Below are positions 12,668 through 23,699 of a stretch of DNA of 64,000 nucleotides, in pieces. Within the stretch, counting starts at the first letter, position 1; every line of letters starts with the position of its first letter. The notes beneath the pieces are model-generated. The model saw only the letters and a list, made by a program, of their open reading frames with translations. It searched no databases and was not told the origin of the DNA. The stretch is from Tenrec ecaudatus (lineage: Eukaryota; Chordata; Mammalia; Afrosoricida; Tenrecidae), in contig NC_134542.1 in NCBI RefSeq assembly GCF_050624435.1, positions 13,847,497 to 13,911,496 on the forward strand, written 5' to 3'. Position numbers and translations under genes: made by a program.

Positions 12668-12935
12668 TTTCTTTCTTTCTTTCAACATTAAGTTGTAACC
12701 CATGCTGAAGGATACAGTCTTTGATTTTCATCTGGGAGTACTTCAAATCAGCCTTGTTTTCAGCAAGCAAGTTTTTGTCATCTGTATATTGTAAGTTGTT
12801 AATAAACCTTCCTCCAGTCTTGATGTCAAATTCTTCTTATCTTCCAACCCCTCGGGTGATTTGCTTGACACGAGTTTGTCCTATACTGGAAGTTCTGCTT
12901 AAACCTGTTGGGAATCTTGCTTTCCGTCCCAATAT
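12027..12935 (-). mobile_element. RTE/BovB-like LINE 3' half
   Basis: Antisense landmarks in order: 'ggtgtcctcgacttcc', 'ttgataacatgtccaaagcatgggagatgaagtc', 'cttgcctctaaggagcattctg', 'gactgttgcttccatgagcattggttgtgg', 'gtaaaatgaaaaactcgacaacttc', 'ggtccagttgtgagga' and 'gtcatctgtatattgtaagttgttaat'. About 0.9 kb of the 3' half including the C-terminal reverse-transcriptase region, with no intact frame. A CTTT microsatellite has expanded inside it. Confidence 0.85.
12604..12683. repeat. (CTTT)n microsatellite inside RTE
   Basis: About 20 CTTT units with one interruption. The Lys/Glu/Arg ORFs on the minus strand are artefacts of it. Confidence 0.97.
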
Positions 12936-12984
12936 CTCGGAGTTTGTTGGAACCAGGCTGGTCATTGTCAAAGGATGCTTGGGC

Positions 12985-13112
12985 AATACAAACAGTGAGG
13001 TGCTCAGTCACTAACTGAAATGTTACTGGTTCCAACTCACCTCCTTTCAAACGGTCACAGCCTTGAAACCATGGGTCACTATGATTCAGAATTGGAATCG
13101 ACTTGATGACAA
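12985..13112 (+). mobile_element. SINE, tail-to-tail partner
   Basis: 'gctcagtcactaactgaaatgttactggttccaactcacc' is the tRNA-like part and 'gtcactatgattcagaattggaatcgacttgatgacaat' is the tail. It meets the next SINE tail-to-tail. Confidence 0.75.
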
Positions 13113-13129
13113 TCCAGCCCAACCACAAA

Positions 13130-13310
13130 ACCAAACTCACTACCATTGAGTGGATTCCAACTCACCCAACCCTGAACAGCAGAGTAGACGTGCCCTTGTG
13201 GGTTTCCAAGGCTGCACATCTTTAGGGATCAGAAAAATCTCACCTTTCTCTGTCGGATCCACTGGTGCTTTCAAAATGCTGACCTGAGTGGCCACAGGTT
13301 GGATATTCCT
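13130..13310 (-). mobile_element. AfroSINE-like SINE
   Basis: 'ccaaactcactaccattgagtggattccaactcaccc' opens the reverse-complement copy, and 'cactggtgctttcaaaatgctgacctgagtggc' lies near its head. Confidence 0.8.
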
Positions 13311-13922
13311 CTGGTCAAAAATATCCAAGAAACAAACAAAAAACCCCAAACACTACCTACTTGGAAACTGAATTAACAACTTAAACCAAAACTTCAAACA
13401 CATGAAGGGAAGCCAATCGGTCATTATAATCAGGGAAAATGTTACGCTTGCTTCACTGGCCTCTTCAAGAGGAAATAGGTAATTAGTGTGGTTATCAGTC
13501 CACATTAGTATGGAATTCCACTTCTTCCTAAAAGGAAGGCCCTGAACAATAGGGGATATGAGCTTTTATTGGAACTGTTATTGTAGTAAATAGACATGCT
13601 TGTCCAGACCCATTCTTTCTGAAACTTCCATTTCATTGAAACCTCTATTTCTCCCCTATATGTTCCCTTCAATCTTTTAATATGCCTGAAAGATAAGATT
13701 TTTGTGTATAACTGTAATCACTTCTGTAGGAGTGGGTGCTGTTATATTTTGTGGGATGAAGTTTAACTTTTGAAGAGAGTTATACGGCTATTTTTACTTT
13801 AAAAAGAACCCCTTTCCAATGTAGTGGTTTTGTTTGGGTGATCAATTATGGTTTCGGAAATAAACATTGTGTGATAGGTAAAGATGTTCTGTAGTTAAAA
13901 ACATACCTTTCTTTTGGTAAAT
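13311..13922. other. unassigned AT-rich sequence
   Basis: No recognised gene or repeat. Confidence 0.35.
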
Positions 13923-13998
13923 TACACACACACACACATACACACACTCACACACACACACACACACACACACTCTCTCTCACACACACACACACACG
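13923..13998. repeat. (CA)n microsatellite
   Basis: CA repeat with a short CT interruption. Confidence 0.97.
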
Positions 13999-15299
13999 AG
14001 GGGGTACCCCCCAAACCAGAACTTCTGTGCTGGGTGGAGCTTTCATACGATGCATTTCTCCTGCTCGGCGAGCATCAAGCAACTTGCTCTGTTAGTGCAC
14101 CCAGCGGCGCTGCCTGGGAAGGTTCTCTCTGGACCCAGTGAATTTTTCATAAAAGCAGTTTTACTCAAACCTCATTTTTTGTGATGGCCGATTTAAGAGA
14201 ACAGTGTGCAGCTGTGAAATTTGGTTTCCTGCTCGGGAAAAATGCCAGAGACGCTGTTGTGATGTTGAACACGGCTTACAACCGATGGGAAAAACACATG
14301 TATGCGTAGTTTTCTCATTTTAAAAACAGGTAAACTGTCCACTGACGACAAACCTCATGCTGGGCGCACGTCAACTCCCCAGATGTATGAAAACGTGGAC
14401 TGTTGTGCATTTGGAGTTCATCCCACCAGGTCAGACTGTTAATCAAGCTTTCTAGTTCGAGGTTCTGAAAAGATTGCGCAATGGTGTGCAACAAATAAGG
14501 CTTGATTTGTGGCAGATGGGGGACTGGTTTTGCCGCCAGGGGAATGCACCTGCTCATGCAGCCATCTCAGTGCGCCAATTTGGGGGGGGGGGGGTTCGAT
14601 AGGTCGATAGGTCTTCCTCCTGGATCACCCTTCTTTGAATGCTTTCAGCTTCCCTGTTAACGCCAGCATCTTTTCATTTCAGTTTGCACCTGCTAGAGAA
14701 AGGACACTCCCAGACTGCTTGGCACAGGTAGAAGAAAATGAATATCAACACAATGGAAAGGAGAATGCTATCTGAATTTTTTTTTCAGACCAAGTTTGGC
14801 TGCTTTGATATTACCTGTCAAAGTCATAAAACTGACCTGTCAGACCGGGTTTTTGTAGCAAGGAAAGGCCTCAGTTGTATCTGGCTTATTCATCAACCTG
14901 GATTAAATGTTGGGCCCCACACAGCCCGAAAACCTGCTTCAACACTGATCATTAGTATCATCACATCTGTTTCTATTTTGCTGTCAGATTGCATTTTTAA
15001 GTTCCTACATGGAATGCATTTTTAAAATTTTCTGGGTACCACATGCAAATGGGGGTGGGGGACTGGGATTGCTATCTGCTTGAGTTACAGCTGTCGTGTC
15101 TTCACCTAGAACAGTGCTGGTTCTGTGGTAATGGCCATTAAATAGCCACTGAAATGAAGAACGAATGAATGAGCGATGCGGTGGTGCTAGTATCAGTTTG
15201 ATAGTGACTCTTCGTGTGACTTCAGACACGAACAGATCCATTGTGTTTGCGGAACTGGGACCTTCTGAGAGCAAAACATCAGGTAGGTTGGGACCATCA
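13999..15299. other. unassigned, largely repeat-free sequence
   Basis: Contains a run of 13 G at 14582-14594. 14700-15020 reads like unique sequence without repeat signatures, with one chance ORF of 95 codons (14738-15025). A noncoding conserved block is possible but cannot be judged without alignment. Confidence 0.35.
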
Positions 15300-15446
15300 A
15301 CTTTTCAGGGAGTAGCTGAGAGCCTGTGCTTCCTGGGGATGTCTTTGAAAGACTGGGCTTTCTATTCCGCACACAGTTACAGGCTTGGAAATCCACAGGG
15401 GTCACTATGAGCAGGCACCAACTCAACAGCAGTGAGTTCAGTTTTG
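15300..15446 (+). mobile_element. AfroSINE-like SINE, damaged
   Basis: 'gaaagactgggctttctattccg', 'acagttacaggcttggaaatccacaggggtcactatgagcaggcaccaactcaacagcagtgagtt'. The head is not recognisable. Confidence 0.7.
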
Positions 15447-17536
15447 AGGACTGCCTTTGAATGAGTGACAGAATGATTTAGACATTGAAAAAGTAAACAA
15501 CAAAACCGAAACACCCCACAATGACAGACAGGTATTTTAAGAGGACAAAAGCCCGTAATCCTTCACTTTCTGGAGTCAGGAGTGTCTGGCCCATCCCACC
15601 AAAAGATGCTGCAGGTTGACCAAGAGCCCTTCCTTCCCACCATCGTCCTGCTTTCTTGCTGCAGATGCAGCCGGCCGGCCTTACACAAAGCCCCTGGAAC
15701 CAGAAGAAAGAGCAAAGGGCAGGATGTGAAATAGAAAGAGTATTTTTCTTGTATTTTATATACGAGATGACGTCTCACTGGGGTGCTGCTTGTGACCCAA
15801 TGTTCTAGAAATGGTTCCTAAGGCAATTGAAATGCTCAATGGGGCCCTTCCTGTATCCTTGGGAAAGTCAAATGTACTTGCTATAACGCACATCTAGTTC
15901 CCCCAAACCCGCAACAGCCGTGGCTCCACAAGCGTTATTTTGGGCATGTAATAATTCTGGAAAATTAACGCAGATTTGGAACAATGGTTGTTGTCAGGAT
16001 TGTTGAGAATGGGGAGAAAAAGAACTCTTTTGGTACTGTCCGATCAACACCAGAGCCGAGAGGAACACGTCTCCTGACTTTATTCACTTTAGTTCAATGC
16101 CAGGTGGAGCTGCAGGCGCCGCTCAGTGGGACTAATTAACCAGCGAGCTTCGTTGTCTCCTCAGTGCTTATCATAATTCGGGGCAAGTAGCCAGTGACTA
16201 GCGCATGTTCTGAACGGAACCGGACGTATCGACCACTCCTAGTGGGCACACAACCCTGGGAGCTATTGACAAGAATAAACGGAGGGGTATCAGTCAGGGC
16301 TCTACCGTTTCACAACTGACAGTCTCTCTACGGAGCTGTTGGCACAAATGAAAACGATCAGCACAGAGTAGCGATGATGAAAGCCCATGCATTCTGATCA
16401 TGGTATCGAGTTCCTGGGAACTCTGCTCTGGGCCGGCTCTCGCTCTCTCTGCTCAGTTCCCTTGGCAGTTTTGCTCAGGCTTTCACACCCAGCATCTTTG
16501 TGCTGTGGAAATGGGTAATGAGCTAGGCTCCACAGCACCACGGTACGTCAAGAGTGTTTCTCGAGTTCTCATCAGAACGTGTGAGCAGACAGAAGAGGAA
16601 CAGAGCATGTCCGTTTCGTGTACTGTGGTGTCCTGGGCCCCTCACACATATAGGGTTGGCCTGTAACCAGTGTTCAATACATGTCTATTGACAGACAAAC
16701 ATCCTTTTTTAGGGTCTCGGAAAATGGGGGTCTCAGAGTGGAAAGGGCTCTGAGAAAAAGTTTCATACAAGAACTTGCTGAAATTGGAATGAACAGTCTC
16801 TGATTTGCTGGTGCAGGGGTGACAGCCACAGGTGTGACAGAAAGACCAGCAGTTCCTCAGGGAAAAGAAGCAGCCGGCAGCTTCCAAACAGGTTTCTACT
16901 TTGGAAAGGCTGCAGGCCAATTCTCCTCTGTCCTACATGGTCAGCAGGAGTCAGAATGCACTGGATTGCAGGGTTCGGTTTATCTGGTTCGGTAAAATGC
17001 TATTGAGGCATGTGTGCGTGTGTGCGTGTGTGTGTGCAATTACTCGTCTGTATCCGAGACATACATGTCTATCACGGATTGCTGCATTGCTAGTTTATGC
17101 TTCACTTACGTTGAAATTTGGTCCACATCCTTGTGGGAATGACTGCACACTTCACATTGGTTTGCCTCATTCTACTGGACACTTTTGTACAGGATAAAAA
17201 GGAAGCGCTGCCTTTCTTTAATGAAAAAAATTTTAAATCACCTATTGTTTTCTTAATATTAAAGTGTTAAAAATACATTTTAGGTAATTTGGAAAATGCA
17301 GCATGTCAAAATGGGGAGAAATCTCATAGTGATTATCCCATTGTCCTGAGACACCAGTGCCCACATTTGCATTTCTGTGTTTTTTCCTTCTATCATGGCA
17401 TCTTTACTAAAACTATAAACATTACATATATAACACATTGTGCCCTTGTTTAAAACGTTTCACATTTTACGTTCAGTATTTGAGCCAGTCAGTCGTATTG
17501 GAAAGCATATTTTCAAATGATCGCTCATGATGATTT
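15447..17536. other. unassigned sequence with a short TG repeat
   Basis: No recognised interspersed repeat. A TG repeat lies at about 17010-17037. ORFs at 16400-16666 (+) and 16642-16920 (-) are unsupported. Confidence 0.35.
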
Positions 17537-17692
17537 ATTGTTGTGGTGCCAGCGGTTAGGTGCCGCTGTCCTGCTGAAAGGTTGGTGGTTTGAAGACCCT
17601 CCCGGCCTGGACAATCCTGTCGGGTGCAGGGCTCGCCCACCACACGGGGTTGCCATGAGACGGAATCCACTCAGTAGCGCTGGTAACAGCAT
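17537..17692 (+). mobile_element. AfroSINE-like SINE
   Basis: 'ttgtggtgccagcggttaggtgccgctgtcctgctgaaaggttggtggtttgaa' at the head and 'ggggttgccatgagacggaatccactcagtagcgctggtaacagc' at the tail. Confidence 0.8.
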
Positions 17693-18884
17693 GGAAGGCT
17701 GCCCGTGGGTTGCATTTTAGCCTCCCAGAAATTTAGTCTCATTCTGCTTTTTACAAGATTTCACTGGGATGCATCTTTGTCCACTAGGTTTGTCAGAATT
17801 TCTAGATACCCACTAGCTTCCTACAAGGAGGATTGCTGAATGAAAGGGCTTCCGCCTTTTTAAAGCTCCTTCGACCATATGGCCTCATTGTTTTCCAGCA
17901 CAATTGCATCCCCATGTCTGTTCCTACATTTCAGAGTGGCTTTGGCGTGTCACTGTATTCCAGACTGACATTGGGAAGAATCAGGCTCATTTTGGATCCT
18001 TTCCAAGAGATTTGTTACTAAGGTAGCAGCGTGGCCGCACTCCGGGGGTGGTCTTGCATAAAAACACCATCTCAAAGGGCGAGTCCCCAAAGAGAGCATT
18101 AGACCGAGTCTCCTGCGTATTTCTTTCTCCATGATTCCGGGGAGAAATGCTGGTATTTGAGACTGATTTCCTGAGCTTCCAATGGGAGAGAAAAGTGGAG
18201 GAGGTGGATTAGCTTAAATGCCCAGAGTGTTCTTTTGCTTCAGTGAAGAGTTGCAGTTTTTGAATAGATACCTGCATTTCAGCTGCTCCCGTGGTGCCTG
18301 AGGCATTTAGGGTGTGATGAGACATGAAAGGAAGCCGGGAACACACACAGACAATCCCGTGTGTAGAGACTGAAAAAAGGGTTTCAAGCTTTGTGAATCC
18401 TACCAACTCATTCACAACTGCGTAGCCTGTCAGATTTGGCTCATGGCAGGCACGTCCGTGGAAGGTAGCATTTACCACAGGAGATCCATGTTTCTCCCTT
18501 ATTCCGCAAGCAAAACGGATCATTTCAATTACAATGGGCTGAAAGGATCCCTGGAAGAAATAGTCATTTTTATTCTGAGCCAAAGGAATCGTTTTAGCTC
18601 TTCCAGCTGTGTCCTGGTGTTTGGTTTCAAACCCGTGTGGATGGAGCACAATGCACACTCCTTTTATTGTGGTCAAATACAGTGACTTAGTAAAAAGTAA
18701 ACAACGCCTTTGTGTGTGCGTAGCATAAATAGAGAGTGTATCCGAGGTAATGTAGAGCCGTATATTTTGTAGCTCATGGAATGCAGTGTATCCCCAGAGG
18801 TTGGAAATTTCAGCTTAGATCTCTTTAGAGGCTAGGCGTTGATGGGTGAAGAATCCTAATGCTTCAAGAACAGCAAAACCTCCA
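17693..18884. other. unassigned, repeat-free block
   Basis: 18200-18840 shows no repeat signature. A 155-codon minus-strand ORF (18209-18676) overlaps an 80-codon plus ORF. I see no domain, and neither ORF has a convincing start or splice context. Unique noncoding sequence is the likelier reading. Confidence 0.35.
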
Positions 18885-19062
18885 ACCCCAAATCCACAAC
18901 CCTCAAGTCAAGCCTAACTCATATCGACCGCCCAGGACAGGGTAGAACCGCCCCTGTGGGTTTCTGATGCTGTATATCTTTCTGGGGACAGAAAGCTTCA
19001 TCTTTCTCAGAACAGTAGCTGGTTTGGAACTACTGACCTTGTGGCCCACTGCATAACCAGAA
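18885..19062 (-). mobile_element. AfroSINE-like SINE
   Basis: 'caagcctaactcatatcgaccgcccaggacagggtagaaccgcccctgtgggtttctg' and 'ctactgaccttgtggcccactgcataaccag' in reverse orientation. Confidence 0.85.
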
Positions 19063-19161
19063 TAGCAAAGGTTGGTATGAATATTCCCAAGGAACGGTTC
19101 CGGTGGAATGAAATTCCTTTTAGCCTGTAACAAACAATTCCTGGGTCATGATCAAGATCTG

Positions 19162-19338
19162 CCCCTGGTGGTGTCGTAGTTACAGAGCGGGCTGCGATCC
19201 TCCTGGTCAGCAATTCAAGACCACCAGCAGCTCCTCGGGAGAAAGACTGAGTTTTCTACTCCTAGAACCAGTTACAGTCTTAGAAACACACAGGTACCTG
19301 CTATGAGTCAGCACTGACTTTGGTTTGGTTTTTGGTTA
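19162..19338 (+). mobile_element. AfroSINE-like SINE, nearly complete
   Basis: Head 'cccctggtggtgtcgtagttacagagcgggctgcgatcc', middle 'ccaccagcagctcctcgggagaaagactgag', tail 'gctatgagtcagcactgactttggttt'. Confidence 0.9.
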
Positions 19339-19998
19339 TTGGAGTTTGTAGGTGAGTCAGAACAGGTGCATATGATTCTTATTTAGCCTTACAGCAGCTC
19401 AAGAAAAGGCCCCGATTCTTTTTAAGGATGTAAAAGCTGCACATGTAGCCAGTGAAGGTGATTGTAATAAAGAAACTGTTTTGAATTGGTTAACTGTTTT
19501 GGAATGAGGGTAAATTCATGGAACATTCAAAGGCAAATGTGAGTTGTCTTTAGGTTGGCATCTGTCCCTGGGGACCACCTGTATGTCCTGTTGTTCAGGA
19601 GCTAGCAGAGATAGGAATCGATGAATCTGTGCTCTGCTTTCCTATGAAGGCCTCCTGGGATGCTAGTTAATGATTAAATAGACATTTATATCAAAGAGGT
19701 TTTCATTTTAGTTTTAAATCATGGTATTGACACTATGTTTAGGCTATTATGGATATTATATCAAGCAGTTTTCTGTGTGTGCATATGTGTTTATCTAGCT
19801 CTATCTAGATGCCAACAGTTGAAATTAATAGAGGTGATCCAGTGGGGAAGATTGGAGTTAGCACTTTTGTTAAGAATGCGGTGCTCATGGGGGCATGGCC
19901 CATTTAAGCCTTCCAAGATCAGAAATCGATTTCCTTGTTGTCATGGAAGTATTCTGTTCAGCTCTCTCGCCAGCTGGCTCAAAAGGCTAGCTCTATGG
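19339..19998. other. unassigned sequence
   Basis: No recognised repeat. The ORF at 19735-20100 runs into the hAT element and is not a gene. Confidence 0.35.
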
Positions 19999-20188
19999 CA
20001 GCGGTTCTCAACCTGTGGGTCGCGACCCCTTTGGGGATTGAATGATCCTTTCCCAGGGGTCGCCCGAGTCATGATAGTAGCAAAATTAGTTATGAAGTAG
20101 CAACAAAAATAATTTGATGGCTGGGAGTCACCACCACGTGAAAAACCGTATTAAAAGGCCGCAGCATGAGGAAGGTTGAGAACCACTG
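19999..20188 (+). mobile_element. SPIN-like non-autonomous hAT transposon
   Basis: A 190 bp element bounded by inverted termini: it starts CAGCGGTTCTCAACC and ends GGTTGAGAACCACTG, so 14 of the outer 15 bases pair. Internal words 'gtgggtcgcgacccctttggg', 'gtagcaaaattagttatgaagtagcaac' and 'gggagtcaccaccacgtgaa' match the SPIN MITE as I know it. hAT elements make 8 bp duplications; the flanks here, ctctatgg and tcggatgg, share only the last four bases, so the site has decayed or one end has shifted. It has no coding capacity and must have been moved in trans. SPIN is known from tenrec, bushbaby, murine rodents, bats, opossum and some non-mammals, and is attributed to horizontal transfer. Confidence 0.88.
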
Positions 20189-20346
20189 TCGGATGGGAAT
20201 TGCTGAGCCAGTGAGAGGTGGTTCAGCTAAGTTAACTGCCGCTCTCGACTCTCCTCATGGGGTCCTGGAATATGATAGTTTTCTTAGAATTTGCTGAGTT
20301 AAAACATATGCCTCACTGTTCAACCCTGGCTAGTATTTGCAAGAAG

Positions 20347-20530
20347 AAAGGACCCCTGGTGATGCAGTGCTTAAAGCACTCGGCTGCTAAGCCAAAGGTT
20401 TGCTGTTTGAACCCACTGGTCACCCACCGTGTGGGAGAAAGAGGCGGCGGTCAAGATTACAAGCTTGGAAGGCCAGTGAGAGCAGCTTTCTGTTCTCTTG
20501 GGTGGTGATGAGTTGGAATTTGACTACACG
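20347..20530 (+). mobile_element. AfroSINE-like SINE
   Basis: 'acccctggtgatgcagtgcttaaagcactcggctgctaagccaaaggtttgctgtttgaaccc' is a well-kept head. The tail is reduced to 'ggtgatgagttggaatttgacta'. Confidence 0.85.
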
Positions 20531-21402
20531 GCACAAGCTGAACATGCAAATACCAGGCCTAGGCTGCCAGAGCAAATTATCCAAGTGGGCATAAAGAAGC
20601 CATTGTCTTTCTCTGCAGGAGGGTAAGAAGTTCACTGGTGTCTGGAAAGCTACAGAAAGGAAGGTCTCTTGGGGTCAGTCTCAAACAAGCTTCCCATCCA
20701 CATGGTTCTCCCACATCCCAGGCACTCAGGAGATATTCACTGATCAAATGTGGACGGATGAAGTCTTTCCAAACCACATCTGACTGTCCGTCCCTCCAGT
20801 TTCCAGACCCCTCCAAAGCCTAATCCACAACTGGACTACCCCATGAGCCGAGGAAAGGCACTTGACCAAGGATTTTCTGATGGTTTCTTGAACACCTAAA
20901 CAAGTGTGCTCTCATCTACTGGGAGGACGTAACTAATGTATCTTTGCTCTGCATTCACCCACCACGCTTCCCAGGACCGCTCAGGACGTCATTGCTCAAG
21001 GTGGTCATCGAGCCCAAAGCAACTGCTATTAATGGCATTTACAACATTACAAAAATCCTATAAAATGATTTCTTTTCGCAGTTAGTAATATTCCCCTTCA
21101 AACAATATTCAGATAGGGATGGAAAGGGCTCCATTTCTTTTCAGACAGAAACATCGTTCCAGTGAGAGGAACTCATCAAGAATGGCTAGCCTTTCCCTGC
21201 GATCCAGCTGAGTCTGTTTCCCTTCGGGGAGTAAAAGAGCACATTGAAACCATTCAGCTAAATGGAGTTCATTTATTTCTTTCACTAACTTATTGAACGT
21301 TATTAAACACCATGGCCATTGTTCATTATAAATGGAGAACCCATTTCTAAACGTTAGAAACGTTATTCTCCGACCTATCTACAAAAGCATGATTGCATCT
21401 AA
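20531..21402. other. unassigned sequence
   Basis: No recognised gene or repeat. Confidence 0.35.
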
Positions 21403-21404
21403 TA

Positions 21405-22255
21405 CAGTAGAACCCAGACCTCGACGATAGTCCGTCGAGATGCGATGCAGTTTAATTCCGCATCACTTTTTCCCATAAGAAATAACTGACAATGGACGAG
21501 TCCATTCTTGGCCACCAAGTGTTTACCCTAACCTTGCCTTTTTATGCAAAACATTATGCAGACATTTCAAAATAAATAAGTTCAGAGTTAAATCATATAA
21601 TTTAAATAAGAAGCACATCATTTAAAAAAGTTTTTTTAAACAACTACCGTGTGGCCCATACCTTGAGATGGATGAGGATCTGGATCTGTGGGCATGGATG
21701 TGGAGAGGACATATGGAAATAGAGAGTCATGGCTTGGAAGAGGAATCTCCTTCCATAAAATCAACTGGTAGCTGCTTTTCAGGAATTGTTTTCCCCCCTT
21801 CTTTGCCTTTTTCACGAGGACTTGGCTGGTTTACTTTAAAAAAATCTATCTAATGTGGTCTGCTGTTGGTGTTTCTTTAACTGTTTTCTAAAAGGGTTTG
21901 TTAAACTGTCATCACCAATATCAATAACACAGTTAATCAGTTCCTTATCATGATGATTCCTTTCAAAAAACTTTTACTTAGGACGCATGTTTTTATCTAA
22001 AAACAGTACAAAAAGTCACAAAAACTAAGAAAATTAAAGCAAAACAGCCTCAAAAGGTTTAAACAACTTGTATTCACAATGCCGCCACCTAATGCTGAGT
22101 GACCGAAACAAGAACTGCTTTTGTTTACAAAAATCACGTGCATCGGGCCGGAGTCTGATGTTTTATTCGAGCACTGATGCAAAATCTTTTTGACATTCCA
22201 CCTCGAAATCCAGTTATGTCGCGTACTGATGCAGTTGAGAACTGGGGTTCTGCTG
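21405..22255 (-). mobile_element. pogo/Tigger-like DNA transposon, internally deleted
   Basis: The element is flanked by TA dinucleotides (21403-21404 and 22256-22257), the target duplication of Tc1/mariner/pogo elements. Its ends are inverted: left CAGTAGAACCCAGA, right (reverse complement) CAGCAGAACCCCAG. A minus-strand coding remnant inside (21836-21973) looks like the C terminus of a pogo-type transposase, which sets the orientation. At 851 bp it is far shorter than an autonomous copy, so it is an internal-deletion derivative. The family name is my inference. Confidence 0.72.
21836..21973 (-). pseudogene. pogo-like transposase C-terminal remnant with PIP-box
   Basis: Forty-five open codons on the minus strand end in QTTLDRFF followed at once by a stop. 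This matches the PCNA-interacting box (Q-x-x-L-x-x-F-F). Drosophila pogo transposase is known to bind PCNA through a C-terminal motif of this kind. The segment is rich in K, Q and H just before the box. The frame is closed upstream by a stop at 21974-21976, so only the tail of the transposase survives. A run of seven T follows the RFF codons; a one-base slip there would extend the frame another 36 codons or so, and the true end of the ancestral protein is therefore uncertain. Confidence 0.6.
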
Positions 22256-22289
22256 TACGGTGAATGCTCATTGTGTTTTTGACCAGGTG

Positions 22290-22625
22290 CTATCACGCGA
22301 GGTGACTGTTGGGGAGCCCCCATGCTCCTTACAGTCCCACTGCCTCCATTTTTGGAAGTTGATTACAAGGCCATTCTTCCGATGCTGCTCGAAGGAGCAT
22401 TCTGGCTGTACTTCTTCCAGGACAAATTTGTTGTCCTTCTGTCAGTCCTCGATATATTCGATGATTTTTCCCCAGCACCATACTCTCATAGGGTCAATTC
22501 TTCATTGGATTTCCTTTCTCCTTTTCCAGATTTCACATGTATCTGAGGTGATTGAAAACATCATGGCTTGGGCTGGGCACACCTGAGTCGTTCAAGTGCC
22601 TTTTTGTTGTATGCAGCTGAGATGA
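22290..22625 (-). mobile_element. RTE/BovB-like LINE fragment
   Basis: Antisense words 'gctgctcgaaggagcattctggctgtacttcttccaggacaaatttgttgtcc', 'gtcagtcctcgatatattcgat', 'catgtatctgaggtgattgaaaacatcatggcttgggctgggcacacctgagtc' match the RTE 3' region. It lies 35 bp beyond the DNA transposon. Confidence 0.85.
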
Positions 22626-22856
22626 TTCCAATGCGCAGTGACGTCATGTTTCCCAGTGGGTTATAATCTTTATGGAAGCTGACGGACAGATCTTTTCTCC
22701 TTGGAGCTACAGGGGGGATGGGAACTGCCAAACTTGTAGTTCGCACGTGAGTGCTTAAGGTTTGCACTGTCAGGGCACGGTATATACATACATACTCAGT
22801 CTCCTCCTCATCCGCCCCCCACAAAACTTCCTGAATTATACCTGATTCCCATTTAT

Positions 22857-23042
22857 CAAAACCAAAGCACGCACTGCCATTAAACCCATTCGGACTCATA
22901 GCAACCCCATTGAACAGTGAACACCTGCTTCTGTGGGTTTCCAAAACTGTAACTGTTTACGTAGAAAGCCTCCTCTTTAAGTAGAAAGCCTCATCTTTCT
23001 GAATTGCTGGCTCTGTGGTTAGCAGCCCACCTTGTAATTCAC
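22857..23042 (-). mobile_element. AfroSINE-like SINE
   Basis: 'ccattaaacccattcggactcatagcaacccc', a partial duplication of 'agtagaaagcctcctcttt / agtagaaagcctcatcttt', and 'ggttagcagcccaccttgt' at the head end. Confidence 0.85.
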
Positions 23043-23699
23043 TGTGCCAACAGAGCTTCTGTTTATAGTTCATGCATTTCAATTAACAGCTTCCAGTGGA
23101 GGCCCACCTATTGCATTTGTTTGCCTTGTCTCTTAGTTAGATGTTAAATCTAAATTGATCCCCCCTCCCCCCACTCACCACTTCATTGATTTGATAAAAA
23201 ACGCAGTCACCTTTTCTGAGACAATTCCCAATTACTGAACAAGAAGGCAATCACAATAGACAAAATCATCCTGCCAAAATTCTGGGAGAAATTCTCTGTC
23301 TTTCTTCCATGATGGATGTGTTTTGATTTGTGGGTGATTGAAATACAACTTTAAAAGCAAAGCAAAGTCAACCACAGCCCCTGACAGTGACTTGGATATG
23401 CCAATGCATGGAGCATTTCTAGGGCAGGATCCGTGTGCGTGATGATTGCTTGTCACGGATGTGATGTCCGATTCACTAGGATATCCACTGTGACTTTCTT
23501 CAGCCTCTCCCTGAGCTCCGTTGCAATGTCATGCAGTTCACTGTCTTCTCGCGTGTTTCCCCGTGGCAGGGATGCAGTCCTCTCCCAGCTCTGTCAAGCG
23601 TCTGCGTGATGAGGAGGGTATGAATAAAATGCCCATATTATGTTGGGAGAGGTGATTGAATTTACTGAATTTCTGTTCACTTGGCTAAATCTGACATTT
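23043..23699. other. unassigned sequence
   Basis: No recognised repeat or gene. Confidence 0.35.

Noticed and set aside
12521..12770. Lys/Glu/Arg repeat proteins on the minus strand
   Set aside because: Translation of the CTTT microsatellite in the RTE.
19162..19240. tRNA gene-like heads with A and B box in the SINEs
   Set aside because: They are the tRNA-derived 5' parts of SINEs, diverged and without a complete cloverleaf; not tRNA genes.
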